Assembly: GCA_016234655.1 (NCBI GenBank)
Contig: JACRAU010000033.1
Span: 62,001-126,000 of the forward strand
Length of the DNA: 64,000 nucleotides
Source: Betaproteobacteria bacterium
Lineage (GTDB): Bacteria > Pseudomonadota > Gammaproteobacteria > Burkholderiales > Thiobacillaceae
Reading direction: 5' to 3'
In this document: piece after piece, positions 20,802 through 29,261 of the stretch
How the letters are laid out: each line of letters starts with the position of its first letter
Numbering within the stretch: the stretch's first letter is position 1
Notes under the pieces: model-generated
What the model was told of the DNA's origin: nothing
Seen by the model: only the letters and a program-made list of their open reading frames with translations
The model's database searches: none
Made by a program: the position numbers and the translations under genes

Positions 20802-22529
20802 TTAGAGCCCATTGGCGAGTTCTTCCAGCATTTCCTGGGTGAACTCGTGCACAGGCTGTGTACCCTGCACAATATGCCGAAGGAATTGAACTGCTGCTTT
20901 AGTGTCATCGTCCAGAGCCCACTTTGAAGCTTCTCTATAAGCAGAAAACGGCTTCCCCAGAGCCTCATCCAGTTCGTATCCGTTCGCACTCTCGAACTCA
21001 GTATTGAAGACATAACGGTCGGCATTCACACCGGCTTTGCGCGACTGCAGAATGCCTTCCCATATCCGCTCGTTTAATGTCCATGCCGAACTCTTCCCCC
21101 CATTGGAATTGAGCTTGCTATCCATATCGTGGAGCACATGGTAGTCAATGCGAAAGTGAGTAAGAACCTTCTGAAAGAATGGTATGTTCATCTTGGTTCC
21201 GCAGTTCACGACGTGTAGCTCTCCCAGCGTTGGGTCTGGTTGGGACTCATTCATGCGCGATAGAAGTTCCCGAATAGCCACTGCCTCCGTGTCTCCTTCG
21301 ACTAGAACAACCTTTGACGAGAAGAATGCTTCGCATACATATGGATCGAAGTAATTGAGCATCTTCATCGTTTCGCGTTCTTCATCTGAGAAGAGCGTGT
21401 GTGAGACCTGATGTAGCACAGCCCCTTGGTTGGCCGATGCACTTACACGTGCAAGCGTGGTATGAGGGCGAGACAGATCAATGATCACGGGCGAATGCGT
21501 CGCGGCAATCACCTGGAACTCAGAGGAAGAGGCTAGCAAGAACAGGAGGTCTCGCACACTCCGCACAGCGGAAGGGTGAAGAAATAGCTCAGGCTCTTCG
21601 ACCAGCAGCATGCGTGACTTGGCGGTCCCGGGGTTGAGAACAATCTCTGAAATCTGATAGTTCTCCGGCTTTCGCTGCTTCGCAGACTTTTTGACCTCTT
21701 CTAGCTGAAGCGCTAGCCCGCGAAACGCGCTCATGATGAACTGACGACGAACGCCATGTCCGTGGCTAGACAGGCCAAGGCTTGGATGCTCGTTCTCTTG
21801 GATATCGATAGTCGCCGTCGACTTGAATAGCTCAGTGACGTCCTTCGCCCCGTCGTTCCGAATGGCGAATGAGACGTTCGGAAATACGGAGGTCACAGCA
21901 TTATTGAGGTTCTTCTGAAGCGAGGAAGCGTACTCGTTCTGTGTGATTGCAGCGTCGAGCTTCTTTATTGCATCAATCGCGTCGACATAGACTTGATCGC
22001 CGGAAATGTTACGGAGAATGGTTTCTTGGACAAGAGTGCGCAATAGAGCTAGAACTTCATCTGGAGTAGAAGTGCCTCGAATCCAAACCGGCGTTGGGAA
22101 AGCATTCTGTAGCAGCGTGTCGAATCCTCCAGCCCCACCTTCTTTCCATTGGCCAGTCTGCGGGTCGAAGCTTTCTTTGTCACCCTTTTCGCCAACGTCT
22201 TTCCACGTCTTTCGGATTCGGGCGATTCCATCCTTATCCCATAGCTTAGACAGGGCTTGGTGGCTATGATCGTTTTCCGTTTCAGCACGGACACTGGCTT
22301 CGATGACAATGTGATTTGCCGGGTCCTTGTTGAAGAAGTCATGGGAGTCGGCCTCACGGTTGGCCACCACGAACATTTCGTAGGCGGATAAGACCGTAGA
22401 TTTACCAGCGTTGTTCTTCCCGCATAGGAAGATCAGGTTGTTGTCATCGATTCGAAGGTTGACCGCACTACCGGTATCAGATGATCCAATCACGCGATAG
22501 TTTGTTATTCCAAGGCCTATAACTCGCAC
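20802..22529 (-). CDS. OLD-family ATP-dependent nuclease (AAA ATPase plus TOPRIM)
   Basis: This 575-residue protein has an N-terminal ABC/SMC-type ATPase and a C-terminal TOPRIM nuclease domain. Walker A is GKNNAGKST (37-45), Walker B is MLLVEEPELFLHP, and the switch His is in ATHSP. The TOPRIM part shows VVLVEGDTEAVAI, NCGTKMNI and LHDMDS. OLD nucleases act in phage interference. No UvrD-type helicase (GajB) or reverse transcriptase partner is adjacent, so this is a solitary class 1 OLD. Base composition is visibly more AT-rich than its neighbours, indicating horizontal acquisition. The start is GTG 22529 after GGGGGAAG. Specificity is unknown. Confidence 0.92.
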   Translation of the reverse strand: MRVIGLGITNYRVIGSSDTGSAVNLRIDDNNLIFLCGKNNAGKSTVLSAYEMFVVANREADSHDFFNKDPANHIVIEASVRAETENDHSHQALSKLWDKDGIARIRKTWKDVGEKGDKESFDPQTGQWKEGGAGGFDTLLQNAFPTPVWIRGTSTPDEVLALLRTLVQETILRNISGDQVYVDAIDAIKKLDAAITQNEYASSLQKNLNNAVTSVFPNVSFAIRNDGAKDVTELFKSTATIDIQENEHPSLGLSSHGHGVRRQFIMSAFRGLALQLEEVKKSAKQRKPENYQISEIVLNPGTAKSRMLLVEEPELFLHPSAVRSVRDLLFLLASSSEFQVIAATHSPVIIDLSRPHTTLARVSASANQGAVLHQVSHTLFSDEERETMKMLNYFDPYVCEAFFSSKVVLVEGDTEAVAIRELLSRMNESQPDPTLGELHVVNCGTKMNIPFFQKVLTHFRIDYHVLHDMDSKLNSNGGKSSAWTLNERIWEGILQSRKAGVNADRYVFNTEFESANGYELDEALGKPFSAYREASKWALDDDTKAAVQFLRHIVQGTQPVHEFTQEMLEELANGL

Positions 22530-22636
22530 TGCTTCCCCCGGTGAGTTCTAATGTCAATTAGACCGCATAAAATACCTAAAATTTTATGACCCCAGCCTAT
22601 CGGTAGCTGGGTGGCTACCGGTCTTTCGCCTATCAT
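22517..22636 (-). CDS. possible 39-residue leader peptide overlapping the OLD gene start
   Basis: A short frame starts at ATG 22636 after GGGAGAG and ends 13 bases inside the OLD coding region. It would encode a mildly hydrophobic peptide (GWGHKILGILCGLIDI in the middle) with two Cys. The ribosome binding site and the overlap would allow translational coupling to the OLD start. A hairpin (22601-22620) lies within its coding sequence. There is no homology that I recognise, so this may be chance. Confidence 0.25.
   Translation of the reverse strand: MIGERPVATQLPIGWGHKILGILCGLIDIRTHRGKQCEL
22601..22620. repeat. hairpin in the OLD leader
   Basis: CGGTAGC and GCTACCG form a perfect 7-bp stem around a 6-nt loop, about 70 bp before the OLD start in an AT-rich stretch. 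It could be an operator or a leader-RNA hairpin. No T-run follows it. Confidence 0.55.
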
Positions 22637-22714
22637 TGCGCTCTCCCTGTATTTGTTGGTTTTCAGCGTGCATTTAATGCCCCATTTCCCCCTTTGGCAA
22701 TATCCACCACAGCG

Positions 22715-23332
22715 ATGAGCCAGCCGATCACGATTAAACGCCTGGGCCGCGCCGACTACGCGCCGATCTGGCGCGCGATGCAGGCCTTCACCGCGCAGCG
22801 CACGGCCGACACCGTGGACGAGGTCTGGCTGGTCGAGCACCCGCCGGTGTTCACCCTGGGCCAGGCCGGCAAGCGCGAGCACCTGCTGCGCGACATCGGC
22901 GTGCCCACCGTAGCCATCGACCGCGGCGGCCAGGTGACCTATCACGGGCCGGGCCAGGTGGTGGCCTATCTGCTGATCGATTTCAAGCGGCGCGGCATCG
23001 GGGTGAAGGAGTTGGTGCGGCGCATGGAGCAGGCGGTGATCGACCTCTTGGCCGAGTTCGGCATCCGCGCCGAGCGGCTGGCCGGGGCGCCGGGGGTCTA
23101 TGTGAACGGCGCGAAGATCGCAGCGCTGGGGCTGCGGATCAAGGGCGGTTGTTCTTATCACGGCATGGCCTTGAACGTGGACATGGACTTGGCGCCGTTC
23201 TCGGCGATCAACCCGTGCGGTTATGAGGGCATGGCGGTGACGCAGATGCGGGATTTGGGGGTGGAGGCGGATTGGGTTGAGGTGGGGGAGCGGTTGTTGG
23301 GACAGCTGTTGTGGCAGATGGCTAGCGACTGA
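22715..23332 (+). CDS. lipB: octanoyl-(acyl carrier protein):protein octanoyltransferase
   Basis: This 205-residue LipB transfers octanoyl groups from acyl carrier protein to apo-lipoyl domains. Family signatures are EHPPVFTLGQAGK, DRGGQVTYHGPGQ and the acyl-binding lysine in GAKIAALGLRIKGGCSYHG, whose Cys is the catalytic nucleophile. ATG 22715 (MSQPITIKRLG) is preferred over a TTG seven codons upstream. In relatives lipA follows directly; here repeats and xerC follow instead and lipA is not in the window. Confidence 0.95.
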   Translation: MSQPITIKRLGRADYAPIWRAMQAFTAQRTADTVDEVWLVEHPPVFTLGQAGKREHLLRDIGVPTVAIDRGGQVTYHGPGQVVAYLLIDFKRRGIGVKELVRRMEQAVIDLLAEFGIRAERLAGAPGVYVNGAKIAALGLRIKGGCSYHGMALNVDMDLAPFSAINPCGYEGMAVTQMRDLGVEADWVEVGERLLGQLLWQMASD

Positions 23333-23339
23333 GGCCATC

Positions 23340-23950
23340 AGTGCATGACGCGCAGTTGGCCGGGGGCGCCCGGCGGCGCGTCACTTTCTTTGCTCGTGCA
23401 AAGAAAGGTAACCAAAGAAAACGAAGTTTCAGTGAAGGCTAATGCCCGCAAAGCGGGCGTTATGCCGGAACTAAAGCACGCCCCGCTTCGCCGGCCTTCG
23501 GCTCCCCGAGCTTGAGCGAAACGATTGGGCGGCTGCGTAACTCGCCCTTCGGGCTCAAACAGTACTCGCCGACGGCCCCCAATCGTTTCGCTCAAGCTCG
23601 GCGGCTCAGAGGGGAATGGTAAATCCAAATAACGCGCCGTATTCCCGCAAGCGGGAATGCTGTTTGTTTTGAGAGAGCGTCGGCGCATTGCGCCGACGCT
23701 CTGGGGTGTGGCTATTTTTGACTTTCATCCCCCCTCTGACGCCGCCGGTGACGATGGTGTCATGCAGGGAAGCCGAAGGCCGGCGAAAGCTGTTTGAGCG
23801 AAGCGAGTTCTTTCGCCGCCTGCATGACAGCAGCGGCACCGGGGTTTCGGCGGAAGGCGGGGCGGCCTTCTTTTGGTTACTTTTCTTGGCCGCGCAAGAA
23901 AAGTAACCAGCTGCCGGGCTGCCCCCGGCCAACTGCCCAGCGTGTACAAA
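23340..23950. repeat. composite repeat element with inverted ends
   Basis: The ends are inverted relatives of each other: 23345-23425 and 23870-23945 both read GCAGTTGGCCGGGGGC outward-in, followed by a pyrimidine-rich hairpin (TTTCTTTGC.../TTACTTTTCTTG...) and AACCAAA. Inside lie a perfect 24-bp inverted repeat (23506-23529 with 23578-23601), a CCCGC/GCGGG hairpin at 23441-23463, an 18-base palindrome at 23641-23658 and a 13-bp hairpin at 23674-23702. Frames here are low-quality and I call none. It looks like a nested set of non-coding mobile repeats. Confidence 0.75.
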
Positions 23951-24070
23951 GGTCCTGCTTAATCTGTAACGCCGTGGATAACAACTGGATTCCAATTTAC
24001 ATAGGAATGACGGTAGGGCGCTGCCGACAAAGGCCCATGGATTGCCGCGCCCCTTCGGGGCTCGCAATGA
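23951..24070. repeat. short dispersed repeat fragments before xerC
   Basis: Two motif types are visible: GGATTCC...GGAATGACG (about 23981-24012) and an ATTGCCGCGCCCC/GGGGCTCGCAAT hairpin (about 24041-24070) that ends just before the xerC stop. Both resemble dispersed chromosomal repeats. No gene is seen. Confidence 0.5.
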
Positions 24071-24073
24071 CGG

Positions 24074-24958
24074 CTACTTCTTCTTCGCCCTTGGGTGGGC
24101 CTGATCGTACACCTTGGCCAGGTGCTGAAAATCCAAATGCGTATACACCTGCGTCGTCGACAGGCTGGCATGGCCCAGCATCTCCTGCACCGCGCGCAGG
24201 TCGCCGGACGATTGCAATACGTGCGAGGCGAAGGAGTGGCGCAGGGCATGCGGGTGCACGCGTTGGTTGACGCCGTGCAGGATGGCCAGGCGCTTGAGCC
24301 GCAGGCCGACCACGCTGGCGGCGATGCGCTCGCCGCGGGCGCCGACGAACAGGGCCGGGGTGTCCTTGGCCAGCGCCTGTCGTTGCGCCAGCCAGGCGCG
24401 CACGGCGGTCAGGGCCTGCCGGCCGACCGGCACGATGCGGTCCTTGGCGCCCTTGCCGCGCACGCGCACCTCGCCGCTGTCGAGGTCGATGCCGCCGAGG
24501 TCGAGGCCGACCAGTTCGGATAGGCGCAGGCCGGAGGAATACATCAGTTCGAACATCGCCTGGTCGCGCAGGGCCAGCGGGTCGCCGTCGCCGCCGCTCA
24601 ACAGTTGCGCCATCTCGTCCGGCGACAGCGCGTTGGGCAGGCGCTTCTCGCCCTTGGGCGGGCGCAGGCCGACGCAGGGGTTGGCGCTCACCTGGTTGTC
24701 GCGGGCGAGGAATAGATAGAAGTTGCGCCAGGCCGACAGCGTGCGCGCCAGGCTCTTGGGCGCGCTGCCGCGCGCATGCAAGGTGGCCAGAAAGCGGCGC
24801 ATGTCGTGGCTGGAGAGCTGTTCGGGTTGGCGCCCGCCGGCCAGTTCGGCCAGCCGGGCGAGGTCGCGTTGGTATAGGTCTAGGGTGCGCGGGCTGTAGT
24901 GGCGCGTTTTCAGGTGCGTCAGGAAATCGGCAATCGATTCGCTGAACGCGGCGGCCAT
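24074..24958 (-). CDS. xerC: tyrosine recombinase XerC
   Basis: This 294-residue recombinase resolves chromosome dimers at dif with XerD. It has the SAM-like N-terminal domain (SIADFLTHLKTRHYSPRTL) and the catalytic residues R (SSGLRLSEL), K (GKGAKDR), H-x-x-R (HALRHSFASH), H (LGHASLSTTQ) and the nucleophile Y in VYTHLD. ATG 24958 overlaps the stop of the DUF484 gene (TAATG). The DUF484-xerC order after dapF matches that in many proteobacteria. Confidence 0.95.
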   Translation of the reverse strand: MAAAFSESIADFLTHLKTRHYSPRTLDLYQRDLARLAELAGGRQPEQLSSHDMRRFLATLHARGSAPKSLARTLSAWRNFYLFLARDNQVSANPCVGLRPPKGEKRLPNALSPDEMAQLLSGGDGDPLALRDQAMFELMYSSGLRLSELVGLDLGGIDLDSGEVRVRGKGAKDRIVPVGRQALTAVRAWLAQRQALAKDTPALFVGARGERIAASVVGLRLKRLAILHGVNQRVHPHALRHSFASHVLQSSGDLRAVQEMLGHASLSTTQVYTHLDFQHLAKVYDQAHPRAKKK

Positions 24959-25608
24959 TACACGAAGCGCGACAAGGCGGCGGCGGTCAGCTCGGACAGC
25001 CACTTCAGGTACAAGGTGCCCATCTCGGGGTAGAAGCGGCGCGCATCTTCCGACGCGAGCAGCAGCATGCCCTTCATGTTCGGCTCGCGCAGCGGCGCCA
25101 ACGCGAACGACTGCTGGTGCGGGCCGGCCTCGCCCAGCCAGCCGCGCACTTCGTCCGGCACGCCGTGGCCGCATTGCGGGCCGGTCAGGCTTTCGGTCAA
25201 GACGCGGATGTCCTCGCTGACCGGCTTGAACTCGGGCAGGTCCAGGGTGTGGTCGCCCCACAAGCGCACGGTGACGTGCGGCACGGCGAAGCTCTCGCCC
25301 AGGTTGAGGTACAGGGCCTGCAAGGCCGATTCCAGGTCGCGCGCGCGCATCAGGCCGAGCGACAGCTTGTGCAGCTTTTCGCCGATGGCGTCGTTCTCCT
25401 CGGCGAACTGGATGAAGTCGCGCAGCTTGTTCTCCAGGCTGCGGGCCCGGTCGCGCAGCATCATGACCTGGCGCTCGCCGATGGAGATGGCCTGGCCGCT
25501 GTGCGGGTGCGGCACGTTGATGTGGTTCAGCAGATCGACGTATTGCGCGAAGAATTCGGGATTGTCTTGCAGGAATTGCGCGACGTGGTCGTGGGTCAGT
25601 TGGGTCAT
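24958..25608 (-). CDS. DUF484 family GAF-like protein
   Basis: This 216-residue DUF484 protein shows the family start (V-A[10 protein letters not shown]), a helical segment with [10 protein letters not shown] (about residues 45-55) and a GAF-like domain to the end ([24 protein letters not shown]). Its ATG overlaps the dapF stop and its stop overlaps the xerC start, so the three are translationally coupled. Function is not established; genomic association with xerC is conserved. Confidence 0.93.
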   Translation of the reverse strand: MTQLTHDHVAQFLQDNPEFFAQYVDLLNHINVPHPHSGQAISIGERQVMMLRDRARSLENKLRDFIQFAEENDAIGEKLHKLSLGLMRARDLESALQALYLNLGESFAVPHVTVRLWGDHTLDLPEFKPVSEDIRVLTESLTGPQCGHGVPDEVRGWLGEAGPHQQSFALAPLREPNMKGMLLLASEDARRFYPEMGTLYLKWLSELTAAALSRFV

Positions 25609-26441
25609 AGTTCGATCTCGCCTTCGAAAACGGTCACGGCCGGGCCGGTCAAATAGACGGGGGCGTCGCCGCCCGCCCAACGAATGGTAAGCGTTCCGCC
25701 GCGCGTTTGCACTTCCACCGCCGGCTCGAGCAGACCGCGCTGGATGCCGGCCACCACGGCGGCACAGGCGCCGGTGCCGCAGGCCAGGGTCTCGCCCGAG
25801 CCGCGCTCGAACACGCGCAGCTTGATCGCGCGGCTGTGCAAGAGTTGCATGAAGCCGACGTTGACCCGCTCGGGAAAGCGCGGATGGCGTTCGATCTCCG
25901 GGCCCCAGGTCGCGACCGGCGCGGTGTCGACGTTGCAGGTCTCCAGCACCGCATGCGGGTTGCCCATGGACAGCGCGACGATCTCGACCGGGCCGTCGGC
26001 GATGTCGAGCACATAGGTGGTCGCGCGCGCGTCGGCGACGAAGGGGATGTCGGCTGGCTCGAACCGGGGCGGACCCATGTCGACGGTGACCTGGCCGTTG
26101 GCTTCCAGTTTGGGCACGATGACGCCGGAGGCGGTCTCGACCTTGATCTCGTTCATGCCGATCAGCCCCTTGTCGTGCACGAAGCGGACGAAGCAGCGGG
26201 CGCCATTGCCGCATTGGCCGACCTCGCCGCCGTCGGCGTTGAAGATGCGGTAGCGGAAGTCGACGCCGGGCAGGGTGGGCCGCTCGACCAGCAGGATCTG
26301 GTCGCAGCCGATGCCGAAATGGCGGTCGGCGATGCGGCGCAGTTGCTCAGGCGTCAGCGCGAGGTGCTGGTTGATGGCGTCGAACACGACGAAGTCGTTG
26401 CCGGCGCCATGCATCTTGGTGAATTTGTAGACGTGGCTCAT
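25605..26441 (-). CDS. dapF: diaminopimelate epimerase
   Basis: This 278-residue DapF converts LL- to meso-diaminopimelate for lysine and peptidoglycan synthesis. The cofactor-free two-base mechanism uses C77 (GQCGNGARC) and C221 (LACGTGACA), both present. The N-terminus [12 protein letters not shown] is diagnostic. It overlaps the upstream CoA-binding protein gene by four bases and the downstream DUF484 gene by four. Confidence 0.97.
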   Translation of the reverse strand: MSHVYKFTKMHGAGNDFVVFDAINQHLALTPEQLRRIADRHFGIGCDQILLVERPTLPGVDFRYRIFNADGGEVGQCGNGARCFVRFVHDKGLIGMNEIKVETASGVIVPKLEANGQVTVDMGPPRFEPADIPFVADARATTYVLDIADGPVEIVALSMGNPHAVLETCNVDTAPVATWGPEIERHPRFPERVNVGFMQLLHSRAIKLRVFERGSGETLACGTGACAAVVAGIQRGLLEPAVEVQTRGGTLTIRWAGGDAPVYLTGPAVTVFEGEIEL

Positions 26442-26854
26442 ATGAACAGCGCGACGTAGTCCTTGTAGAGGCAGCGATCCATCACCACCGTCATGCCGGC
26501 CGCGCGCGCCTTCTCGGCTGCCGCTTCATGCACGATGCCTTCCTGGATCCATATTGCCGGCAAGTTTAGCGCGAGGCACTCGTCCACGACAGCGGGGATA
26601 TGCTCGGTGGCGCGGAACACGTCGACCAGGTCGATCTTATCCGGCACCTCGCTCAGGCTGGCATAGGCCCGCTCGCCCAGTACGTTGTCCACCGCCGGAC
26701 GAACCGGGATGATGCGGTAGCCGAAGCCCCGCATCGCCTTGGCCACCGCATGGCTCGGCCGGCCCGGCTTGGGCGACAGGCCGACCACGGCGATGGTCTT
26801 CACCTGTTGCAGCAGGGCGTGGATTTCGTCATCGGATGGGTTTTGAAAGGCCAT
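26438..26854 (-). CDS. YccU-like CoA-binding protein
   Basis: This 138-residue single-domain CoA-binding protein resembles YccU. It has [15 protein letters not shown] (nucleotide loop), GYRIIPVRP and [22 protein letters not shown], matching the CoA_binding_2 Rossmann fold. The last part ([10 protein letters not shown]) is the usual family ending. Cellular role is not established. It sits one base after the acetyltransferase stop and overlaps dapF. Confidence 0.92.
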   Translation of the reverse strand: MAFQNPSDDEIHALLQQVKTIAVVGLSPKPGRPSHAVAKAMRGFGYRIIPVRPAVDNVLGERAYASLSEVPDKIDLVDVFRATEHIPAVVDECLALNLPAIWIQEGIVHEAAAEKARAAGMTVVMDRCLYKDYVALFI

Positions 26855-26855
26855 C

Positions 26856-27356
26856 TCATAGTTCCTTGGTCATGACAAAGTCGTCCATCACGAATCCATT
26901 ACCGATCTCTTCGACGATGGGCACCAGCACCGCGAACCCGTATTTGCGATAGGCCGCGATGGCCTGGGCATTGTGGCGGTTCACGTGCAACACCATGCGG
27001 CGCGAGCTGCGGCGGCGGGCGTGCTCGGCCATCAAATCCATCAGCAAGTGGCCGATGCCGTGGCGCTGATAGTCCGGATGGACGTAAAGCTTGTCCAGCT
27101 TGTAGTCGCCCTCCATCAGGGCAAAGCCGTGGGCGAAACCGAGCAGGGCATCGTCGGCGCGCGCGACCAGCCAGCGGTCGCCGCGCGCCAGGGTCTGTTT
27201 GATCAGGCCGGGCTTGTAGCGCTCGGCCAGCATGTAGTCGATCTGCTCGACACTGATGATGCCGGGGTAGTGGGCGTGCCAGATCAGCCGGGCCAGCGCG
27301 GCGACTGCCTCGGCCTCGTCCAGGGCCAGCGGGCCGACCGCGATCTCAGCGATCAT
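26856..27356 (-). CDS. GNAT-family N-acetyltransferase
   Basis: This protein of about 166 residues has a GNAT fold: KLYVHPDYQRHGIGHLLMDLM contains the acetyl-CoA pyrophosphate loop (QRHGIG) and VNRHNAQAIAAYRKYGF is motif B. The FVMDDFVMTKEL ending matches small GNATs of the RimI-like kind. ATG 27356 (MIAEIAV) is preferred, overlapping the lpxL-like stop by 11 bases; a GTG at 27371 would add five residues. The substrate is unknown. Confidence 0.85.
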   Translation of the reverse strand: MIAEIAVGPLALDEAEAVAALARLIWHAHYPGIISVEQIDYMLAERYKPGLIKQTLARGDRWLVARADDALLGFAHGFALMEGDYKLDKLYVHPDYQRHGIGHLLMDLMAEHARRRSSRRMVLHVNRHNAQAIAAYRKYGFAVLVPIVEEIGNGFVMDDFVMTKEL

Positions 27357-28221
27357 AGAACGCCGCTTCACCCTCGGGCCGGGTCTTGAACCGTTGATGC
27401 AGCCAGAAATACTGCTCGGGCCGCTCGCGCACGCGGTCTTCGATGAAGGCGTTCATGCGGCGGACATCGGCCTCGATGTCGCCGCTCGGGAAGCCGTCCC
27501 AGGCCGGGTAGAAGCGGGCGACGTAGCCGTTCGCGGTCTGCTCCGCGATGCAGGGCACGACGACCGCATTCGTGAGGGCGGCGATGCGCGCTAGGCCGGT
27601 CAAGGTGGCGGCGGGCACGCCGAAGAAGGGCGCGAACACCGCGTCGCGCCGGCCGTGGTCGAGGTCGGGCAGATAATAGAACGGCAGGCCACGGCGGATC
27701 GCGCGCAACACCGGCTTCACGCCCTCGCGCTTGTCGTACAGCTCGATCGGGCCGAAGCGGGTGCGTGCGTGCTGGATCAGTTTGGCGATGGCCGGGTTCT
27801 TGATCCGGGCGTAGATCGACACCGTCGGCGAATGCACGATGGACAGCCGCACGGCGGCAAGGTTGAGGCCGACGAAGTGCGGCGCCAACAAGATCAGCGG
27901 TTTGCCGAGATAGGGCGCGACATGCTCGAAGCCCTCGATCCGGGTCAGCGCCTCGACCTCGGCTTGCGCGCCCCACCACGACACGGCCTCTTGCAGCGTG
28001 GCGCGAAAGAAGGCGCGGTAGTGGGCCTTGAGCAGCGCGGCGCGTTCGGCCTCGGTCTTGTCGGGAAAGCATAGGCGCAGATTGGTCGCGCCGATGCGGC
28101 GCCGGCGGTTGGGCAGATGGTAGAGCAGACCGCCCAATGCAGCGCCAATCCGGCCCAGGGCGCGAGCGCCGAGCAGCTTATACAGCAGCCAGAGTAGGGC
28201 CAGGCCGAGGCGGGTGATCAT
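27346..28221 (-). CDS. LpxL/HtrB-family lipid A acyltransferase (first of two)
   Basis: This 291-residue lysophospholipid acyltransferase-superfamily protein has an N-terminal membrane helix and the family patterns ATNLRLCFPD, ARIKNPAIAKLI, YYLPDLDHGRRDAVFAPFFG and RPEQYFWLHQRFKTRP. These enzymes add secondary acyl chains to lipid A. The catalytic H(x4)D/E motif reads HFVGLN, an Asn where Asp is expected, which may affect activity. The second paralogue follows upstream at 28325-29176 with an intact HLGSQE. Confidence 0.9.
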   Translation of the reverse strand: MITRLGLALLWLLYKLLGARALGRIGAALGGLLYHLPNRRRRIGATNLRLCFPDKTEAERAALLKAHYRAFFRATLQEAVSWWGAQAEVEALTRIEGFEHVAPYLGKPLILLAPHFVGLNLAAVRLSIVHSPTVSIYARIKNPAIAKLIQHARTRFGPIELYDKREGVKPVLRAIRRGLPFYYLPDLDHGRRDAVFAPFFGVPAATLTGLARIAALTNAVVVPCIAEQTANGYVARFYPAWDGFPSGDIEADVRRMNAFIEDRVRERPEQYFWLHQRFKTRPEGEAAFYDR

Positions 28222-28239
28222 GCCGGCGGCCTACCATTT

Positions 28240-28313
28240 GTAGGGTGCGTTCCACGCACCGTTTTATTGATGGTGCGTGAAATGTTTATCCTCGCGTAGC
28301 GGGGGCACCCTAC
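28240..28313. repeat. palindromic repeat between the two lpxL-like genes
   Basis: Perfect 9-bp outer arms (28240-28248 and 28305-28313) enclose a GGTGCGT/ACGCACC inner inverted pair and a CTCGCGTAGCGGGGG segment. The wording TAGGGTGCGTTCCACGCACC is a familiar dispersed bacterial repeat. It separates two genes of one operon. Confidence 0.7.
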
Positions 28314-28324
28314 GGGTTGGCCGT

Positions 28325-29176
28325 TCAAGAGCGCTCTCCCGGTGGCGGCGGCATGAAGTCGGGCCGGTAGCGATAAATGCGGTAGTTCCAGAGATACTGC
28401 TCGGGGTGGCGGCGCACCGCCGCCTCGATCTGGCGATTGACCTCGGCCCCGGCCTGCTGTGGATCGGCCGGTAGGCTCAGCGGTTCGATGTGCAAGTGAA
28501 AGCCACGGCCGAAGGACAGCCGCTCGGCATAAACCAGCAGGGGCGTGGCGCCGGTCGATTCCAGCAGGCGGTAGGGCAGCAGCGGCATATAGGCCGGCCG
28601 GCCGAAGAAGGGCAGCCAGGCGCCGTCGCCCTTGCTGGCGACCTGGTCGGGCAGGATGAACACGAACTCGTTGCGCTTCAGGGCCTTGAGCATCGCGCGC
28701 ACACCGCGCGTGCCGGGTTCTACCGTGCTGAGCTTGCCGCGCTGGCGGCCGGCCAGCATCAATGCGTGGAACCAGTCCTGGCGCGGCCGGCGATAGAGCG
28801 CGGTGACCGGAAAATAGGGCGCGAAGTAGAGCCCGGCCAGTTCCTGGCTGCCTAGGTGCGGGCAGAGCAGCACGACCCCCTTGCCCTTGGCCGCCGCCGC
28901 CTCGACGTGCTGCCAGCCGTGGCGCTGCTTGACCAGTTTGAGCGCGCGGTCGAGCGGCCGCAGCCAGATCGGCAACAGCTCCAGCACGCCCTTGCCCAAC
29001 TCGGCGGCGGCCCGTCCGCGCAGGCCGGCCGTGTTGAGCCCGGCCTGGCCCAGGTTGAGCGCCATGTCGTGGGCCAGCCGGGGCCGCAGCAGCAGGACCA
29101 GACGGCCCAGCCCATTGCCCAGGGCATGGGTCAGCGGCAACGGCAGCCAGGCGAACAACCTTAATAACACTCGCAT
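28325..29176 (-). CDS. LpxL/HtrB-family lipid A acyltransferase (second of two)
   Basis: This 283-residue protein starts at ATG 29176 (MRVLLRLFAWLPL), where the membrane helix begins; longer in-frame readings upstream lack family features. It shows the catalytic H(x4)E motif (CPHLGSQE), LYRRPRQDWFH, FILPDQVASKGDGAWLPFFG and HPEQYLWNYRIYRYRP. It probably adds a secondary acyl chain to lipid A. Divergent from metK, with 214 bp between the starts. Confidence 0.92.
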   Translation of the reverse strand: MRVLLRLFAWLPLPLTHALGNGLGRLVLLLRPRLAHDMALNLGQAGLNTAGLRGRAAAELGKGVLELLPIWLRPLDRALKLVKQRHGWQHVEAAAAKGKGVVLLCPHLGSQELAGLYFAPYFPVTALYRRPRQDWFHALMLAGRQRGKLSTVEPGTRGVRAMLKALKRNEFVFILPDQVASKGDGAWLPFFGRPAYMPLLPYRLLESTGATPLLVYAERLSFGRGFHLHIEPLSLPADPQQAGAEVNRQIEAAVRRHPEQYLWNYRIYRYRPDFMPPPPGERS

Positions 29177-29241
29177 GAGGGGATTATTACTTAAGTGCGG
29201 GCCGGATTGACCAATAAAGCGGGCAAGGCTAGCATGCGTGG

Positions 29242-29261
29242 CATGTCTGGTCACAGACATG
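29242..29261. promoter_or_regulatory. palindrome in the metK upstream region, possible operator
   Basis: CATGTCTG and CAGACATG are perfect 8-bp arms around GTCA, 130 bp before the metK start and 66 bp before the divergent acyltransferase start. The symmetry and position suit a dimeric regulator site for either gene. No T-run follows. The regulator is unknown. Confidence 0.45.

Noticed and set aside
20802-22529. Gabija or retron-type defence system
   Set aside because: Only the OLD nuclease is present; no UvrD-like helicase, reverse transcriptase or other partner is encoded next to it.
23435-23463. Integron attC-like site (also 30618-30646)
   Set aside because: The hairpin flanks do not match the RYYYAAC/GTTRRRY core sites and no integrase gene is near.
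23338-24067. Several overlapping open frames of 70-160 codons downstream of lipB
   Set aside because: They coincide with hairpins and inverted repeats, lack ribosome binding sites, and read as repeat translation. Annotated as repeat instead.
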